Assembly (NCBI GenBank): GCA_963813355.1
Contig: CAWEYS010000025.1
Span: forward strand, 5,164-69,163
Source: DATAGF01 sp963813355
Lineage (GTDB): Bacteria > Actinomycetota > Thermoleophilia > Miltoncostaeales > Miltoncostaeaceae
Direction: 5' to 3'
DNA length: 64,000 bases
Part shown: piece after piece, positions 53,286-62,572 of the stretch
How positions within the stretch are numbered: the first letter of the stretch is position 1
How the letters are laid out: the number at the start of each line of letters is the position of its first letter
Made by a program: the position numbers and the translations under genes
Notes under the pieces: generated by a model
What the model saw: only the letters and a program-made list of their open reading frames with translations
Told to the model about the DNA's origin: nothing
Databases searched by the model: none

Positions 53286-53924
53286 ATGGCGCAGGCGGGC
53301 TTCGAGGAGGTCGAGCTGGTGGTGCGGACGATGGCCCAGACGGCCGTCGACAACGAGACGTACTTCTGCGAGCTCGACGCCGTCGTCGGCGACGGGGACT
53401 TCGGCTACTCGCTGGCGCGGGGCTTCGAGATCGTGCTCGCCGACTGGGACGACATCGACCGGACCGACGTCGCGACGTTCCTGCGGAAGGTGGCGGTCAT
53501 CCTCACCAGCCGCATCGGCGGCACCTCGGGGCCGATCTGGGGCACGGCCTTCCTGCGTGCCGGGAGCGCCGCGGCCGGCGCGGACGGGATCGGCGCCGAC
53601 GAGACCGTGGCGATGCTGCGGGCCGGGATCGAGGGCATCAAGCAGCGCGGCGGGTCCGACGTCGGCGACAAGACCCTGCTCGACGCGCTCGTGCCGGCGG
53701 TCGACGTCCTGGAGGAGCGCCTGGGTGCGGGGGACGACCGCGGCACCGCGCTCGCGGCGGCGGCCGAGGCCGCCAAGGAGGCGGCGGAGGCCACCCGGCC
53801 GATGCTCGCCAAGCGGGGCCGGGCCGCCTACACGGGTGAGCGCAGCATCGGGACCCTCGACGCCGGGGCCGTCGGCGTCGCAGTCATGTTCGAGCGGCTC
53901 GCCGAGGCCTGGCCGAAGCAGTAG
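53286..53924 (+). CDS. dhaL: Dihydroxyacetone kinase subunit DhaL (nucleotide-binding)
   Basis: 212 aa. The ADP/Mg-binding motif is LDAVVGDGDFGYSLARGFE, with SRIGGTSGPIWGTAFLRAG and GGSDVGDKTLLDALVPAVDV, and the C-terminal TGERSIGTLDAGAVG. With DhaK it phosphorylates dihydroxyacetone. The ATG at 53286 has GGAGGAGG 14 bases upstream. Confidence 0.93.
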   Translation: MAQAGFEEVELVVRTMAQTAVDNETYFCELDAVVGDGDFGYSLARGFEIVLADWDDIDRTDVATFLRKVAVILTSRIGGTSGPIWGTAFLRAGSAAAGADGIGADETVAMLRAGIEGIKQRGGSDVGDKTLLDALVPAVDVLEERLGAGDDRGTALAAAAEAAKEAAEATRPMLAKRGRAAYTGERSIGTLDAGAVGVAVMFERLAEAWPKQ

Positions 53925-53968
53925 CGGCGCCCGGCGACGACATCACACACAGCGAGAAAGGTGGCGCC

Positions 53969-54964
53969 GTGAAGAAGTTCGTCAACGATCCCAAGGACTT
54001 CGTGCCCGAGATGCTCAAGGGCATCGCCCTGGCCAACCCGGACACCGTCAAGTACGTGCCCGAGTACAACCTCATCATGCGGACCGACGCGCCCCGCGAC
54101 GACAAGGTGTCGATCGTCCAGGGCTCGGGCTCCGGTCACGAGCCGGCCCACGTCATGGCGGTCGGGAAGGGGATGCTCGACGCCGCGTGTCCGGGCGATG
54201 TCTTCTCCGCCCCGCCCATGGACTACGTGCTCGAGACCACCAAGCTGCTGAACTCGCCGAAGGGCGTCCTGCACATCATCAACAACTACACGGGCGACCG
54301 CATGGCCTTCGACATGGGCCGCGAGATGGCCGAGGCCGAGGGCGTGCGCATCGGCACCGTGATCGTCGACGACGACGTGGCCGTGAAGGACTCCACCTAC
54401 ACGGTCGGGCGCCGCGGCGTCGCGGGCAACTTCTTCGTGATCAAGGCGCTCGGGGCCGCCTCGGAGCAGGGCGCCGAGCTCGACGACCTGGTGGCGCTCG
54501 GCGAGCGGGTCAACTCCGTCGCCCGGACCATGGGCATGGCGCTCACCTCCTGCACGCCGCCGGCCAAGGGGTCGCCCCTGTTCGACCTCGGCGACGACGA
54601 GATGGAGATGGGCGTGGGCATCCACGGCGAGCCGGGCCGGCGCCGCGAGAAGCTCGCCAGCTCGAACGCGATCGTCGACGAGCTGCTGGAGGCCGTCGTC
54701 AGCGACCTGCCGTTCAAGAAGGGCGACAACGTCGCGCTGATGATCAACGGGCTGGGCGGCACGCCGATCAGCGAGCTGTACCTGATCTACGGCTACGCCC
54801 ACGAGCAGCTCGCGTCGCGCGGCATCAACGTCGCGCGCAACTACGTGGGCGAGTACTGCACCTCCCTCGACATGGCCGGGGTTTCGATCACCCTCGTCAA
54901 GCTCGACGACGAGCTCACGTCCCTGCTCGAGGCGCCCGCCGAGATCCCGATCCGGGTGTTCTGA
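53969..54964 (+). CDS. dhaK: Dihydroxyacetone kinase subunit DhaK (substrate-binding)
   Basis: 331 aa, GTG at 53969. VQGSGSGHEPAHVMAVGKGM holds the Gly-Ser-Gly-His binding motif, and the covalent hemiaminal-type His is in GVGIHGEPGRRREK. It binds dihydroxyacetone for transfer of phosphate from DhaL. No DhaM phosphotransferase gene is nearby, so the donor may be ATP directly or a PTS protein encoded elsewhere. The product, dihydroxyacetone phosphate, is a substrate of the aldolase in the same operon. Confidence 0.94.
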   Translation: MKKFVNDPKDFVPEMLKGIALANPDTVKYVPEYNLIMRTDAPRDDKVSIVQGSGSGHEPAHVMAVGKGMLDAACPGDVFSAPPMDYVLETTKLLNSPKGVLHIINNYTGDRMAFDMGREMAEAEGVRIGTVIVDDDVAVKDSTYTVGRRGVAGNFFVIKALGAASEQGAELDDLVALGERVNSVARTMGMALTSCTPPAKGSPLFDLGDDEMEMGVGIHGEPGRRREKLASSNAIVDELLEAVVSDLPFKKGDNVALMINGLGGTPISELYLIYGYAHEQLASRGINVARNYVGEYCTSLDMAGVSITLVKLDDELTSLLEAPAEIPIRVF

Positions 54965-54973
54965 GACCGAGGA

Positions 54974-55873
54974 CTAGAGGTCGTCGTCGAGGACGCGGCC
55001 GAGGTCCTCCCGGGCCTCGGCCGCCCTCCCGAGGCGCAGGAGGGTGCACCCCCGCCCGAGCCTCCCCGCCGTCAGGAGTCCGGCCGACCGCTGCTCCGAC
55101 GAGAGCACCTCGTCGTAGGCCTCGAGCGCACCCTCGTCCTCGCCGCGGCGAAGCAGCGCCGTCGCCCGGTAAAGGATGATCTGGAGGCTGAGGTCGTCCG
55201 TGTTGGCGACCTTTGCCCCCAGGGCGGCGACCTCGTCCCAGTCCGCGATCTCCGCATACAGCTCGCACAGGCTGAGCGTGAGGGCGGGGTCGACATCCAT
55301 GTCGACCAGCTGCTGAAGGAGCCCCACGGCCTCCTCGTGGCGGCCGACGTCCTGGTAGCACTCGATCAGGGCCAGCGCCGCCGCCATCGAGCCGGCGGGG
55401 ATCAGGGCCGTGACCTCGGGCGTGATCGAGACCTCGAAGGCAAGCTCCGGCGCGTACTTCAGGAGCAGATCGTCGGGAAGGCCGGCGTCGCTGGCGACGA
55501 CCGCCTCCAGATGGGGCACGGCCCGGGCGGCGTCGCCGACGTGCACCGCCGTCAGGCCGGCCAGCAGGTCGTCGGAGAGGGCGCGGTCCTTGTTGTCGCG
55601 GCGGGCCGCCGACTCGAAGCGCTCCAGCGCGAGCTGTGGCTCCCCCCGGTTGAGCTCCTCGAGGCCCATGAAGAACTCGCGCTCCAGCGGCGGAGCGAGG
55701 ACGCCGGGCTTGCCAGGGATGCTCCAGTTGAGCGAGGGGGTCGCCCACGGCTTCCTCCGCTTCTTCGGGCCTGTCCTCCGGGGCCCGAACGGGTTCACCG
55801 TGTAGGCGGCGTTCTGCGCCCCCGTGCGGACGCCCTCCCCGACGGTGATGCTCCTGCGGATTCGGAGTGCCAT
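54974..55873 (-). CDS. TPR-repeat protein with DUF4236-like N-terminus
   Basis: 299 aa. The first about 35 residues (MALRIRRSITVGEGVRTGAQ) resemble the short beta module DUF4236, and a basic linker follows. From about residue 68 the protein is a string of tetratricopeptide helices (FFMGLEELNRGEPQLALERF, SLCELYAEIADWDEVAALGA, ALEAYDEVLSSEQ). It has no signal peptide. It is probably a protein-protein scaffold of unknown partner and converges on dhaK. Confidence 0.78.
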   Translation of the reverse strand: MALRIRRSITVGEGVRTGAQNAAYTVNPFGPRRTGPKKRRKPWATPSLNWSIPGKPGVLAPPLEREFFMGLEELNRGEPQLALERFESAARRDNKDRALSDDLLAGLTAVHVGDAARAVPHLEAVVASDAGLPDDLLLKYAPELAFEVSITPEVTALIPAGSMAAALALIECYQDVGRHEEAVGLLQQLVDMDVDPALTLSLCELYAEIADWDEVAALGAKVANTDDLSLQIILYRATALLRRGEDEGALEAYDEVLSSEQRSAGLLTAGRLGRGCTLLRLGRAAEAREDLGRVLDDDL

Positions 55874-55909
55874 GCGGTGTTCCGCCCCCCGGGCCGGCTG
55901 GCCGGGAGC

Positions 55910-58126
55910 CTAGCCGCCCGCTTCGGCGCCCGGGGCGACCGGGGCGGGCGTCGTCGTGGGCGCCGGCGCGGGGGCGCCCGGCCAGAAGCCGCGCCGCCCG
56001 ACCAGCGTGATCAGGGCGGGCACCAGCAGGGGGCGCACGACGAAGGCGTCGAGCCCGACGCCCAGCGCCATGACGAAGGCGAACTGGCGCATCGCCTCGA
56101 TCGGCACCAGCGCCAGCAGGCCGAAGCTGCACGCCAGCACCAGCCCGGCCACGGAGATGCCGCGCGAGGCCGCGGGCATCGCCCTGCGGATGCCCTGGAC
56201 GATGCCGGTCCGCCGCGCGGCGCGCCAGATGCCCCCGACGAGGTAGATGTTGTAGTCGGACCCCAGCGCCAGCAGCAGGACGGAGGTGGCGAAGGGGACG
56301 TAGTAGACGAGCTGCCCCTGGTCGAGGGCGTCCTGGAAGAACCAGGTCGTGATGCCGAGCGTCGCGGCCACGGTGAGGGCGTTGGCCGCGAGCAGGTAGA
56401 GGGGCGCCACCAGCGCGCGCAGGAACACGGCGAGCAGGAGGAAGTTCACGATCAGGGCGGCGATCCCCACCCTCAGCAGCTCGGTGCGCATGGCGTCGAC
56501 CGACGCGCTCGCGATGGCCGTGTCCCCGGCCAGCGACGCCCGCGCCTGCGGAGCGCCGGATGCGGCGAGCATGCCGGGCAGCTCCCGCTCGATCGCGTCC
56601 AGCCGCTCGATGGCCGTGTGCTCGGTGGGCTGGGAGTCGAGGACGACCACGAAGCGCGAGGTGCTCGCCTCCGGCGCGACGAAGACCGCGGGCGCGAGCC
56701 GCGGCACCGGGTCGCTCGGGCCCACCACGTCCGCCACCCCGGGCCGGGAGCGCAGCCGGTCGCGCAGGCCCGCCAGCACGGCGGGATCGGTGGCGCCGGG
56801 ACCCTCGACCAGCACCTCGGTGGGCGCCGTGACGCCCGGGACGAAGCCGGCCTCGACGGCCCGCGAGCCGGACGCGGCCCCGCCCGTGAGGCCGAGCCCG
56901 AGCTCGAGCTGGCGCAGCGGCGAGGCCGCCACGACGAGCCCGCCGACCAGCACGACCACGGTGAGGCCGGCCACGGCGCGGGTGGTGAGGAGGCGGGTGG
57001 CGAGCGGCGGCCGCGGCTCTCGCGCCCTGGCCTGGTCGGGCGCGGGCAGCCTCCCGCCAGGCCAGAAGGAGCCCCGGCCGAGGATCGCCAGCAGCGCGGG
57101 CAGCAGCGTGATCGACACGACGACGCCGACGACGGCCGTGAGGGCGAGGGCGGGCGCGAAGGCGCGGAAGAAGTCCACGTCGCCCACCAGCAGCGTGGCC
57201 GTTCCGAGCGCGGTCGTGAGCCCGGCCGTCAGCACGATGGCGACCATGTGGGCGCTCGCTCCCACCGCGGCCCCGCGCGCGTCGCCGCCGCCCAGCCGGG
57301 AGCGCACGCCGAACAGGTAGAAGATCGCGTAGTCCGTCACGATGCCGATGAGGAGCGCGGAGACCACCGGCTCGATGTCCCGGCTCGCGGCGATCCCGGT
57401 GGCGTCGGCGACGGCGCCGATCGCGTGGATGTCGACCAGGTAGGCGACCGCGACGGTGCCCAGCACGACGAGCGGGGCCACCAGCGAGCGGAAGACGATC
57501 GCGACGACCAGGGCGATCAGGGCGAGCGTCACGCCGACCACGAGGGGGAGCCAGTCGTTGATGGTCTCGATCTGATCCTGCCGCACGGCCGACGAGCCGG
57601 TGAGGCCCGCGGTCGCGTCGGCAGGGACCGGGGCCGCGGCGATGTAGTCGCGGCCGAGGCGCGCCTGGCGGGCGACCGAGGCGGACTCGCCGAACGCGAG
57701 GTAGGTGAGGATCGAGGCCGGGCCGCCCCGCGCGCCCGGCGCCACGCCGCCGGCGCTGGTCAGGGGCACGGCCGCGGCGATCTCCTCGAGGCCGGGGACC
57801 CGGCGCCGGCTCACGTCGAGGGCGAACCGCCCGAGGGCCGCCTGCTCGGCGACGCTGAGGCCACCGGGACGGCTGACGACCACCTGGGTGCGCGAGATGA
57901 GGGGCGCACCGAAGACGTCGGCCGAGCGACGCTCGGCGGCGAGCGGCGCGGCGTCGTCGGCCAGCGGGAGCTCCAGGTCCGCCGACCCGCCGAGCCCGGG
58001 CAGGGTCAGCGCCATCGCGACCGCCGCCGCGATCCAGCCCACCACGACGACGTGGCGCAGTGCGACGACCGCGCGGCTGAAGAGCAGGGCTCCGCCGCGC
58101 GAGCCGGGTCCGGTTGGCTCGCTCAC
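55910..58126 (-). CDS. MmpL-type RND transporter
   Basis: About 738 aa, GTG at 58126 after GGAG. It has two repeats of six-helix RND/SSD units, each with a large external loop. The first unit has the proton-relay motif GIVTDYAIFYLFGV and the second has GSDYNIYLVG; both hold the Asp-Tyr pair needed for proton coupling. Pro/Ala-rich C-terminus. MmpL proteins export lipids or siderophores across the inner membrane. No lipid biosynthesis partner is adjacent. Confidence 0.93.
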   Translation of the reverse strand: MSEPTGPGSRGGALLFSRAVVALRHVVVVGWIAAAVAMALTLPGLGGSADLELPLADDAAPLAAERRSADVFGAPLISRTQVVVSRPGGLSVAEQAALGRFALDVSRRRVPGLEEIAAAVPLTSAGGVAPGARGGPASILTYLAFGESASVARQARLGRDYIAAAPVPADATAGLTGSSAVRQDQIETINDWLPLVVGVTLALIALVVAIVFRSLVAPLVVLGTVAVAYLVDIHAIGAVADATGIAASRDIEPVVSALLIGIVTDYAIFYLFGVRSRLGGGDARGAAVGASAHMVAIVLTAGLTTALGTATLLVGDVDFFRAFAPALALTAVVGVVVSITLLPALLAILGRGSFWPGGRLPAPDQARAREPRPPLATRLLTTRAVAGLTVVVLVGGLVVAASPLRQLELGLGLTGGAASGSRAVEAGFVPGVTAPTEVLVEGPGATDPAVLAGLRDRLRSRPGVADVVGPSDPVPRLAPAVFVAPEASTSRFVVVLDSQPTEHTAIERLDAIERELPGMLAASGAPQARASLAGDTAIASASVDAMRTELLRVGIAALIVNFLLLAVFLRALVAPLYLLAANALTVAATLGITTWFFQDALDQGQLVYYVPFATSVLLLALGSDYNIYLVGGIWRAARRTGIVQGIRRAMPAASRGISVAGLVLACSFGLLALVPIEAMRQFAFVMALGVGLDAFVVRPLLVPALITLVGRRGFWPGAPAPAPTTTPAPVAPGAEAGG

Positions 58127-58450
58127 ACGACTCCTTCGGGGTAGGTCCGGCCCTACCCGTGCCGGCAGCCCGCTCAACCCCCGCCGCGCAGACTGCTTAC
58201 AGACCCCGAGCGCGCTCGGTGTCCTGTAGCTCGCGACCTTGGGACAAGACGATCCGCCTCGCATTGCGCAAGGACGTCCGGCGGCACCGCGAGCGACTCC
58301 CGGGCGGCGTAGTCGATCCTCCTCGGAGCGGGTCGGCCTCCCCGATCTTCAGCGTCCCGGGTCATACGGAGCGCCCGGGCGCGAGGCTTGCGGTCCCGGG
58401 CGATGTGTGGGCGTATGAGGGCGACCGGATTCCGAGCTGGAGCGCCTCCC
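58127..58450. other. Gap with no recognised gene
   Basis: 324 bases upstream of the small dimeric-barrel protein and of the MmpL gene, likely holding both promoters. No tRNA, riboswitch or clear repeat was seen. Confidence 0.4.
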
Positions 58451-58729
58451 ATGAGCATCGTCGTTCGCTTCACCCCCGCGGGTCTGACGGCCGAGCAGTA
58501 CGGCAAGGCCGTCCGCATGCTCGAGGACCAGGGGGCCTTCCCTCCCGAGGGCCTCGACTACCACGTCTGCTTCGGCTCGGACGGTGACCTCCGGGTAAGC
58601 GAGATCTGGGACTCGGAGGAGCAGTTCGCGGCGTTCGGGAAGCGCCTCACTCCGGTGCTCGCCGAAGTCGGGATCAAGGCCGAGGACCCCCCGGCGCACT
58701 TCGAGGTCCACAACATCTTCAAGCGCTAG
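58451..58729 (+). CDS. Small dimeric alpha/beta-barrel (ABM-like) protein
   Basis: 92 aa. MSIVVRFTPAGLTAEQYGKA, CFGSDGDLRVSEIWDSEEQF and AAFGKRLTPVLAEVG follow the beta-alpha-beta pattern of the dimeric ferredoxin-like family. ATG at 58451. Members include monooxygenases and quality-control proteins; no catalytic residue can be named here. Confidence 0.8.
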   Translation: MSIVVRFTPAGLTAEQYGKAVRMLEDQGAFPPEGLDYHVCFGSDGDLRVSEIWDSEEQFAAFGKRLTPVLAEVGIKAEDPPAHFEVHNIFKR

Positions 58730-58759
58730 CCCGCCGGGTGAGTTGGGACACCCCGGGGG

Positions 58760-59197
58760 CTATCCCTCCACGGTCTTCCAGTAGGAGTCCTTGCGGACGA
58801 TCTTGCCGTCCCTGAACTCGAACAGGTCGCATCCCCGTACCGCGATCCGCTGGCCCTCCACGCTGGTACCGGTCAAGAGCCATTCGGAGCAGCCACGATC
58901 GCCTGCGAGCCAGTGGCGGTCGTCGCCGTAGTGGACGTCGGGGATGCCAGCGAAGCGACTCGCGAGTCCTTCACGCACCCGTTCTCGGCCTTCCAGCCTT
59001 TGACCCCACGGATCCGGACCGCGCGGCATCTCAAGGACGCAGTCGTCGGCGAAGAAGCTCATCACCGCGTCGATGTCATGCGCGTTGAAGGCCTCCAGCA
59101 GCCGTTCGAGCGTTTGGATCGCCACCGGGTTGGTCTCCGTCCCCACGGACGCTCCTCGGTCGTTGCGTTCGACTAGCTGAGCGAGTGCCCTGGTCAC
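58760..59197 (-). CDS. SnoaL/ketosteroid isomerase-like protein
   Basis: 145 aa (a GTG 48 bases downstream would give about 129). LERLLEAFNAHDIDAVMSFF then ADDCVLEMPRGPDPWGQRLE, REGLASRFAGIPDVHYG and FRDGKIVRKDSYWK form the cone-shaped fold of NTF2-like enzymes. An Asp in FFADDC and the Tyr/Trp-lined pocket fit. The substrate is unknown. Confidence 0.85.
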   Translation of the reverse strand: MTRALAQLVERNDRGASVGTETNPVAIQTLERLLEAFNAHDIDAVMSFFADDCVLEMPRGPDPWGQRLEGRERVREGLASRFAGIPDVHYGDDRHWLAGDRGCSEWLLTGTSVEGQRIAVRGCDLFEFRDGKIVRKDSYWKTVEG

Positions 59198-59345
59198 GAC
59201 ACCCTACGCCGGATCCGCCCGGCGGCGACCGCTGCCGCGTCTACGCTGACCGGCTGATCAGCCCGGCCGACCACCAGGCCGTCGAGGGCCGCTCCAAGAA
59301 GACGCCAAGGAGCGTGCAACCTCCCGTACAGGGTCCCGGCCTACC

Positions 59346-59734
59346 GTGGCTCCCGTGCTCGCATCGGTCCTCGGCACTGATCGTCACGGTCTACGGCCTC
59401 ATAGCTGGCGGATCGTCGTTGCTGCAGGCGCGGCGTATGGCCCGGCGCGGGACCTCGGAGGACGTATCCCTGTCGTTCCTCGGGATGTACGTCGCCGGGT
59501 ATGCGCTGTGGCTGGTCTACGGCCTCACCACCGGCAGCCTCCCGCTGATCATCGTCAACGTCGCCGGCCTGCTGTCAGGGACATGCACGCTGGCGCTGGC
59601 GGTCAACCTCCATGGTCCTGGGGATCCTGGCGATCCCGGGGTTCTGGGGTCTCCGAACCCCGGAGAAAACGCCGGAGATCGCCTCCGAGAGCCTCGGCGA
59701 ATTGATCTCCCGGTCGGCGACGGCCGAGCGGTAG
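59346..59734 (+). CDS. SemiSWEET (PQ-loop/MtN3) sugar transporter, frameshifts
   Basis: About 129 aa when two frame changes (about 59378 and 59611) are repaired. Start GTG gives APVLASVLG. The three-helix repeat follows with ARRMARRGTSEDVSLSFLG, VSLSFLGMYVAGYALWLVYG and LPLIIVNVAGLLSGTCTLAL. The tail MVLGILAIPGFWGLRTPEKT and beyond may be its C-terminus. SemiSWEETs form dimers that facilitate sugar movement across membranes. It is upstream of and nearly touches the patatin gene. Confidence 0.72.
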
Positions 59735-59744
59735 GATCGCGGCC

Positions 59745-60815
59745 GTGGCGGACGAGCCCGTCCTGATCGACACGCGTACGGCGGGAGAGCTCACCGGGGA
59801 GTCAGGAGCGGCATTGGACGCAGGTGCTCGAGCCCCGCATTCGGCCGACGGGGTCTTTGAGGGCGGCGGCGTCAAGGGGTTGGCGCTGGTCGGCGGCCTC
59901 CTCGAGTTCGCGGATCACGGCTACACCGACTGGGTCAACGTCGCCGGCACCAGCGCGGGCGCGATCGTGGCCGCCTACCTGGCCACCGGCCACAGCGCAG
60001 AGCAGGCGAAGGCGCTCCTCGAGGCGACCGACTTCGCAACCTTCGAGGATTTCGGTCGGGGAGGCCTCCTCGTCGGGGGCATCGTCAACCTCCTCGCCCA
60101 CCACGGCCTGGCCCACGGGCAGGTCTTCCACGAGTGGTTCAACCGAGCTGTCGGCGGACAGACCTTCGCCGACATCGAGAAAGGCGGGCGGACGCTCAAG
60201 CTCATCGCCTCGGACACCACCCGGCACCAGATGCTCGTCCTGCCCGAGGACCTCGCCCAGTTCCTCGACCCGAGGAGCGGCTCGCCCATCGATCCCGGGT
60301 CGACGCTCGTCGCCGACGCCGTGCGCATGAGCATGTCCATTCCGTACTTCTTCACCCCGATCACCCTCGTCCACGGCACGACCAGGGAGGCCTGCACCAT
60401 CGTCAACGGCGGCGTGGTGTCCAACTTCCCGGTGTGGATCTTCGACGTCGACCGGGACGCCACGCGGCCCACCTTCGGCTTCCGCCTGGGCGGAGGCGCG
60501 GGCGCCGGGGGCGGCCACCGGCGGGCCTTCGAGCATCTCCCGTGGGAGGTCGGGATGGCCGTGGACCTCTTCGAGACCGCGAGCGACGCCTTCGACACCG
60601 AGTTCGCCACTCACTCCACGGCCGTGCGCACCTGCGTGCTCGACGCGGATGGCGTCGGCACGACCGACTTCACGCTCACGGCCGAGCAGAAGCGGATGCT
60701 CGTCGACCTGGGCCGGGAAGGGGCCCGCGCGTTCCTGCGCGGCTTTGCCGCGTCTGACTACGTGAACAGCTACGGGCACGGCCTGGTCGATCCCGCTTGG
60801 GGACCGCGCGGCTAG
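59745..60815 (+). CDS. Patatin-like phospholipase with Asp-to-Asn change in the catalytic dyad
   Basis: 356 aa, GTG at 59745. The oxyanion motif is VFEGGGVKGLALVGGL and the nucleophile Ser is in VAGTSAGAIVAAYL (GxSxG). The second catalytic element, normally DGG, reads CTIVNGGVVSNFPVWIF, Asn in place of Asp. This would disable or weaken the Ser-Asp dyad unless it is a sequence error (AAC for GAC). The rest is of normal length and intact. Confidence 0.88.
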   Translation: MADEPVLIDTRTAGELTGESGAALDAGARAPHSADGVFEGGGVKGLALVGGLLEFADHGYTDWVNVAGTSAGAIVAAYLATGHSAEQAKALLEATDFATFEDFGRGGLLVGGIVNLLAHHGLAHGQVFHEWFNRAVGGQTFADIEKGGRTLKLIASDTTRHQMLVLPEDLAQFLDPRSGSPIDPGSTLVADAVRMSMSIPYFFTPITLVHGTTREACTIVNGGVVSNFPVWIFDVDRDATRPTFGFRLGGGAGAGGGHRRAFEHLPWEVGMAVDLFETASDAFDTEFATHSTAVRTCVLDADGVGTTDFTLTAEQKRMLVDLGREGARAFLRGFAASDYVNSYGHGLVDPAWGPRG

Positions 60816-60925
60816 CTCCTGCGCCTGCGGCGCGCGGCCTGCCGCTCGCGCCGGAGGGACTCACAGGAACATGGCCAACCCCTGCCTGGAGGAGGAGACC
60901 CCGCCGTAGCGGGGCTCTCCGGGCA

Positions 60926-60967
60926 TGCGCCAGACAGGACTCGAACCTGTGACCTTCGGTTTCGTAG
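60926..60967 (-). tRNA. tRNA 3'-half fragment (T arm and acceptor strand)
   Basis: Read on the minus strand: the end of an anticodon loop/stem (CTACGAAACCGA), a variable region, T arm ACAGG-TTCGAGT-CCTGT, then acceptor strand CTGGCGC plus A. If the CTACGAA loop is original the anticodon would be ACG, as in tRNA-Arg(ACG). The matching 5' acceptor strand and D arm are not found further along, and the 5' half of the anticodon stem does not pair. This is therefore a fragment, such as an integration (att) scar or a broken tRNA gene. Confidence 0.55.
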
Positions 60968-61293
60968 GTCGTTTCGCACGTATCCCCTCAGCATCACCGT
61001 GCGCCCACGATCCCCGTTCCATGAGGGATTCGGCGGGGCCCAGCTTGGGTCGCGTATCCGTCTCGATCGCCCTGCGTCGCTGACCTACTCTGCTGACCTC
61101 GCAAAGGACTACGGTACCGCCCCGCCTCCGCGCCACCGACGCGAGGGACGTCGCCGAGAGTCTTCCCGCGCGCACTTCGGTGCATCCGGCGGCGCGGGGC
61201 ACACCTTCTTTAGACCCGAGGCGCATCGAGGTCGCTTGGGCGCAGTAGCGCCGCCGTTGAGCCCGCCTTGTCCAGGCGGGCCCGTCGGCCTGG
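60968..61293. other. Gap with no gene, composition change
   Basis: Between the tRNA fragment and the protease gene. Short frames only, none family-like. G+C is visibly lower from here to the right edge than in the first 55 kb. Confidence 0.5.
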
Positions 61294-62525
61294 CTAGCCA
61301 ATGCGAATCGGCAGAGGCTCTTCGATTGTCGAGCCGGCCCGAACGATAGTGAAGCGAACAACGCTGCCCGAGGGCACGCCGGCGACGGCGTCGCAGTACT
61401 GCTGCAGGGTGCCGTCCATCACGGCTCCATCGACCTCGGTGAGCAGACCCGGCTCAACTCCAGCCCCGCCTCGGCGGCCGGTGTGCCCGGAACGGCCGCG
61501 TCGATGATCAGACCTGGTGTCGGGGGCGCACCGAGGTCGATGAGCTGCCCGGCTGACTCCGGGTATGTGAAGCCCGCCCGGTCCATCCGGGGGACACGCC
61601 GCTTCGGAGCTTTGGTAGGACGGCTCGAACACGCTCCATTCCGATGGCGTAACCCTGACCCTCGATGCGCCGCCCCCCAGCTCGGGGACGCTAACGTCCA
61701 CCGAGACCACACGCGCTTGGCCGGTACTGATGAGTGGGCCACCGGAGTCGCCGGGGTTGATGGCCGCATCCGTTTGGATCAGGTTGGTGTACTTCGGTAC
61801 ATCGGCCGCCTCGAGATCGAACCGCGTCTTCACAACTGAGACCACACCTGTGGTCGGCGTGAGTTGCCGTCGCCGCGAAGCACTGCCCGGGTAGCCCAAA
61901 GCGAGCACCTCTTCTCCCAGCATCAGGTCGCGCTGGCTTCCGACCGGGAGCGTGAGAAGGCCCTCGCGATCGCCCAGTCGGCCAGAGCTCCGAGATCCTC
62001 GCATGGCGCAACTCCGACCACTTCGGCAAACCTTACGACGGCCCGCAATGTTGACGTCGAAGCTATCGCCCGCGTTCACGACGTGGGCGTTGGTCACGAC
62101 CAGCCCTTGCTGGGCGTCGAGAACCCAACCTGAGCCGCTTCCCACGGTCGCCCCGTTGCGCGAGACGATCACTGACCCACGGAGGGGGCAACTCGCCGGA
62201 CTAGTTCTGGGACGGTGGCTTCACGCGAGGACACACTTGCAGCCTCCAGTGATCCGCCGATCGTGCCGGTGATGAGGAGGGCGCCCACGACTCCGCCGAT
62301 CGCAATCATCGCGCCGAGTACACCGAGACCGATCAGTCCCCAGGCTGAGAACCGCCGACTCGTGGTGCTCGGCTCGACCCCTGTCGCACGGGACGTCTCC
62401 GCCGGCTGAGCCACAACGCCCATGACGGTGACGCCGACCTGAAGCTGGCCATCAGGCCGAAGCAGTGTCGGCTCGGTCACTCGGGCTCCGTCGAGGAAGG
62501 TCCCGTTCGTCGAGCGGGATGCACG
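61294..62525 (-). pseudogene. FHA-TM-trypsin-like protease (HtrA type), truncated and frame-broken
   Basis: In order on the minus strand: the end of an FHA domain (RSTNGTFLDGARVTEPTLLR, the phospho-Thr-binding S/R-S-x-N-G signature), a transmembrane helix (WGLIGLGVLGAMIAIGGVVG), and a trypsin-like domain with VVTNAHVVNAGDS (His) and AAINPGDSGGPLIST (nucleophile Ser). The C-terminal PDZ-like part ends PSGSVVRFTIVRAGS. The Asp of the triad is not clear in the broken frames. The FHA N-terminal half is missing: beyond about 62525 the DNA belongs to another gene set. Frame changes are near 62170, 62020 and 61640. Confidence 0.65.
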
Positions 62526-62529
62526 TAGA

Positions 62530-62572
62530 CGCTGAGCGACATCATCGACAATCTGCGACAGAGCCTGGGATG
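62530..62572 (+). pseudogene. 3' fragment of an unidentified gene preceding the coiled-coil gene
   Basis: The last 14 codons (TLSDIIDNLRQSLG) end in TGA overlapping the next ATG. A stop codon lies directly before the first codon, so the rest of the gene is missing. It marks the right side of the join with the protease gene. Confidence 0.4.

Noticed and set aside
55337..58144. 935-codon plus-strand open frame
   Set aside because: It is antisense to the TPR and MmpL genes, whose products have clear repeats and membrane helices.
60926..61080. Complete tRNA gene, possibly with an intron
   Set aside because: No 5' acceptor strand matching CTGGCGC or D arm is found within about 350 bases, and the anticodon stem does not pair, so only a 3' fragment is reported.
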